From: Bdellovibrionales bacterium
GTDB lineage: Bacteria; Myxococcota; XYA12-FULL-58-9; SYDY01
DNA length: 27,005 nt
Direction: 5' to 3'
Assembly: GCA_005801425.1 (NCBI GenBank)
Contig: SYDY01000114.1
Location: 1-27,005 of the forward strand
Part shown: positions 25,203 to 27,005 of the stretch, one piece after another
Position numbering within the stretch: position 1 is the first letter of the stretch
How the letters are laid out: the number at the start of each line of letters is the position of its first letter
Position numbers and translations under genes: made by a program
The notes under the pieces: generated by a model
Databases searched by the model: none
Told to the model about the DNA's origin: nothing
The model's input: the letters and a program-made list of their open reading frames with translations, nothing else

Positions 25203-27005
25203 TCGGGCACCGTCACGCCGGTCCATGCATGAAGGCCGAGATCGACGACGGGATCGCCTAAGAAGCGGCCGATGACGAAGCTGGAAGATTCCCGACCGAT
25301 TTGCCCTGCAGCGGCCGATGTTGGCTCGACTGCATTACCATTGTATCCCCAGCATTTGATGTTGCTGTCGCTGCGTAAAACGCAGGTATGAAGGCGTCCT
25401 GCAGTGATTTGTTCAGGTTCGATCGATGTGTTGGAGGATAGATTAATTTCTGGAGCAAGTGCGACGGTGTCTGTATTGCTTGAACCATAATATTTGCTCG
25501 TGTTCGTAAGAAGTCCCACCTGGCTGTTGTCATTCCAGCCCCAACATTTCATTTTACGTGTTGCGATACCGCTTTCTGTAAAGATAGCACAGGTATGTCG
25601 CCCACCGAGAGCGATGCTGAGAACGGTGGTGTTAACACTTGAAGAAAGTATGACAGGTGGATTTGATGCTGTGTGCTGCTCTGTTGTATTGTTGGCGCCA
25701 AGTTGGCCCCAGTCGTTGTTTCCCCAACATTTTAATTTCCCATTATCGTAAATAGCGCAGCTGAAGGCGTGATCACTGTCTTGTCTGTCGGTTTGGGATG
25801 TTTTGACCACAGTGGGTGATGTCATGCTAACAGGCACGAGCTGTTGTGGCATATTATTTGGAGTATGCCCGATCGAGTTTACATTGCCGTTGCCCAATTG
25901 GCCCCAGGAATTGTATCCCCAGCATATGATGGCGCTTGGTCCTGTGATGGCACAGACATGACGAAATCCTAAATCGAGATCTGTTACGGACGTGGAGTTG
26001 AGTGAAATTCCGCCTTGGGCGATACTCGGAGGAGATAATACAATGCTGCTTGGAACAACGATGGGTGCTAACACGTTATTTGTATTCTCGCGGCCCATAG
26101 TACCATTTCCTGCGTAACCCCAGCATGTGACCCCGCTTTTGCCAGTATTAACACCGCTGATGGTATTGACGGCCACACATGCGGCGACAGATCCCAAAGC
26201 AATATTGGAGGTTGTTTGTTCGGATGGGGATCCGCGAAATTCGAGCGTGGGCAATTGTGCGATGGGTTCGTTGTAGTCGTCACCGTAAGTGCCTACGGAT
26301 TGCGCGAGCTCACCATACTCACCGCGTCCCCAGCACTTGACTTTGTAATCGTCGAGAATGACGCATGTGTTAAAACTGCCAGCAGCGATATCGCGAACGG
26401 GTGCGCCTATATTTACGAATGGAAGTCCTAGCCCCATGGTTTTTGCGGTTGTACCTCGGGGGAGAGCATCACCCAGTCCCAGTTGTCCATAGGCGTTCCA
26501 TCCCCAGCATTTCACGCGACCATCAAAAAGAAGTGCGCAGGTATGGTAGGCACCGGCAGTTACTTTTTTAATATCACACGCATCACCGATGCCATCGCTG
26601 TCTGTGTCGGCTTGAAGGGTGTTGGATTGAATAGAGCAATTGTCGAGGACGTTTTTGATGCCATCGAAGTCGGTATCGAGGCAGTCGGTGAGGCCTTGAT
26701 TTGGATTGGTAACAAGTAAGCAATTGTCGCTTGTATCGAGTACGCTGTCAGCGTCGTCATCATCATCGCACGTATCTCCGAGGAGGTCGTTGTCGAAGTT
26801 TTTTTGGTCAAAATTGCTTAACGATGGGCAATTGTCGCTTGCATTCACAATACCATCACCATCGATATCGGTATCACAGAGATCGCCGAGGAGATCGTTG
26901 TCGACATCGGCTTGATCGGCGTTGATCACCAGTGGGCAATTGTCTTCTCCGTTGAGATCCTCATCACCATCGATATCGGTGTCGCATGGATCGCCGAAGG
27001 CATCG
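25199..27005 (-). CDS. RCC1-repeat and thrombospondin-type-3-repeat surface protein (N terminus outside window)
   Basis: The frame is open to the right edge of the window; about 602 codons are visible. The N-terminal visible part has at least five calcium-binding TSP3 repeats of the type D-x-DGDG-x-x-N-x-x-DNCP-x(n)-DxDNDLLGDxCD. Then about seven RCC1-type propeller blades follow, each with a CWGxNxxGQLG core and a preceding GxxHTCAL strand (for example VTAGAYHTCALLFDGRVKCWGWN). The last blade stops early with the end WTGVTVPD. Such TSP3-RCC1 proteins are usual among secreted or outer-membrane proteins of Myxococcota and relatives. The signal peptide must lie upstream. Paired Cys residues at conserved blade positions suggest disulfides, so export to an oxidising place. 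The role is adhesion or ligand binding by inference. Confidence 0.88.
   Translation of the reverse strand, partial: DAFGDPCDTDIDGDEDLNGEDNCPLVINADQADVDNDLLGDLCDTDIDGDGIVNASDNCPSLSNFDQKNFDNDLLGDTCDDDDDADSVLDTSDNCLLVTNPNQGLTDCLDTDFDGIKNVLDNCSIQSNTLQADTDSDGIGDACDIKKVTAGAYHTCALLFDGRVKCWGWNAYGQLGLGDALPRGTTAKTMGLGLPFVNIGAPVRDIAAGSFNTCVILDDYKVKCWGRGEYGELAQSVGTYGDDYNEPIAQLPTLEFRGSPSEQTTSNIALGSVAACVAVNTISGVNTGKSGVTCWGYAGNGTMGRENTNNVLAPIVVPSSIVLSPPSIAQGGISLNSTSVTDLDLGFRHVCAITGPSAIICWGYNSWGQLGNGNVNSIGHTPNNMPQQLVPVSMTSPTVVKTSQTDRQDSDHAFSCAIYDNGKLKCWGNNDWGQLGANNTTEQHTASNPPVILSSSVNTTVLSIALGGRHTCAIFTESGIATRKMKCWGWNDNSQVGLLTNTSKYYGSSNTDTVALAPEINLSSNTSIEPEQITAGRLHTCVLRSDSNIKCWGYNGNAVEPTSAAAGQIGRESSSFVIGRFLGDPVVDLGLHAWTGVTVPD

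Overview
The window looks like a chromosomal segment of a Gram-negative bacterium of the Myxococcota, Bradymonadota or other former deltaproteobacterial type. The reasons are large lipoproteins with Cys-rich DVDCGG modules, FG-GAP, RCC1 and thrombospondin-type-3 repeats, mixed with ordinary housekeeping genes (cysK, rpsB, tsf, thrC, an A-type Fe-S carrier). Base composition is near balanced by eye. No rRNA, tRNA, CRISPR array or phage block was recognised. Assignment to a lineage is inference.

Layout. 1-267 is the 3' end of cysK. 349-11268 is a four-gene + strand operon in which all three junctions are ATGA stop/start overlaps. It encodes a Gly-rich/Cys-rich lipoprotein, a lectin-like lipoprotein, an N-terminally anchored HEAT-repeat protein with a vitellogenin-N-like layout, and a LamG-type lipoprotein. 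All four are predicted to be exported, so they plausibly form one envelope or surface assembly. 11279-13480 (-) is an FG-GAP repeat protein fused to a HExxH zincin-like domain. At 13613-13801 a small lipoprotein gene is cut off by an internally deleted IS3-family element (13779-14240) that keeps both inverted ends.

14268-17600 holds a divergent pair: a sulfotransferase-like protein with a long N-terminal extension, and an ankyrin protein whose central domain has His, Asn, Gln and Cys in the order of a circularly permuted papain-like protease. 17627-18501 is a two-gene YeeE/YedE sulfur-transport pair with an ATGA overlap. 18670-19110 is a small membrane protein.

19107-20664 is tsf and rpsB (- strand) with a terminator-like hairpin between them. 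rpsB has a recognisable promoter and a structured leader of about 295 nt. Upstream lie an unknown helical protein (21000-22454) ending in a eukaryotic-type CaaX tetrapeptide, CTIL, then thrC, and divergently an A-type Fe-S carrier, a HAD-like phosphatase, and a partial RCC1/TSP3 surface protein that runs off the right edge.

The most interesting parts are the four-gene surface operon, the putative permuted protease, the CaaX-ending protein and the rpsB leader. Family calls are by eye from motifs; no database search was possible.
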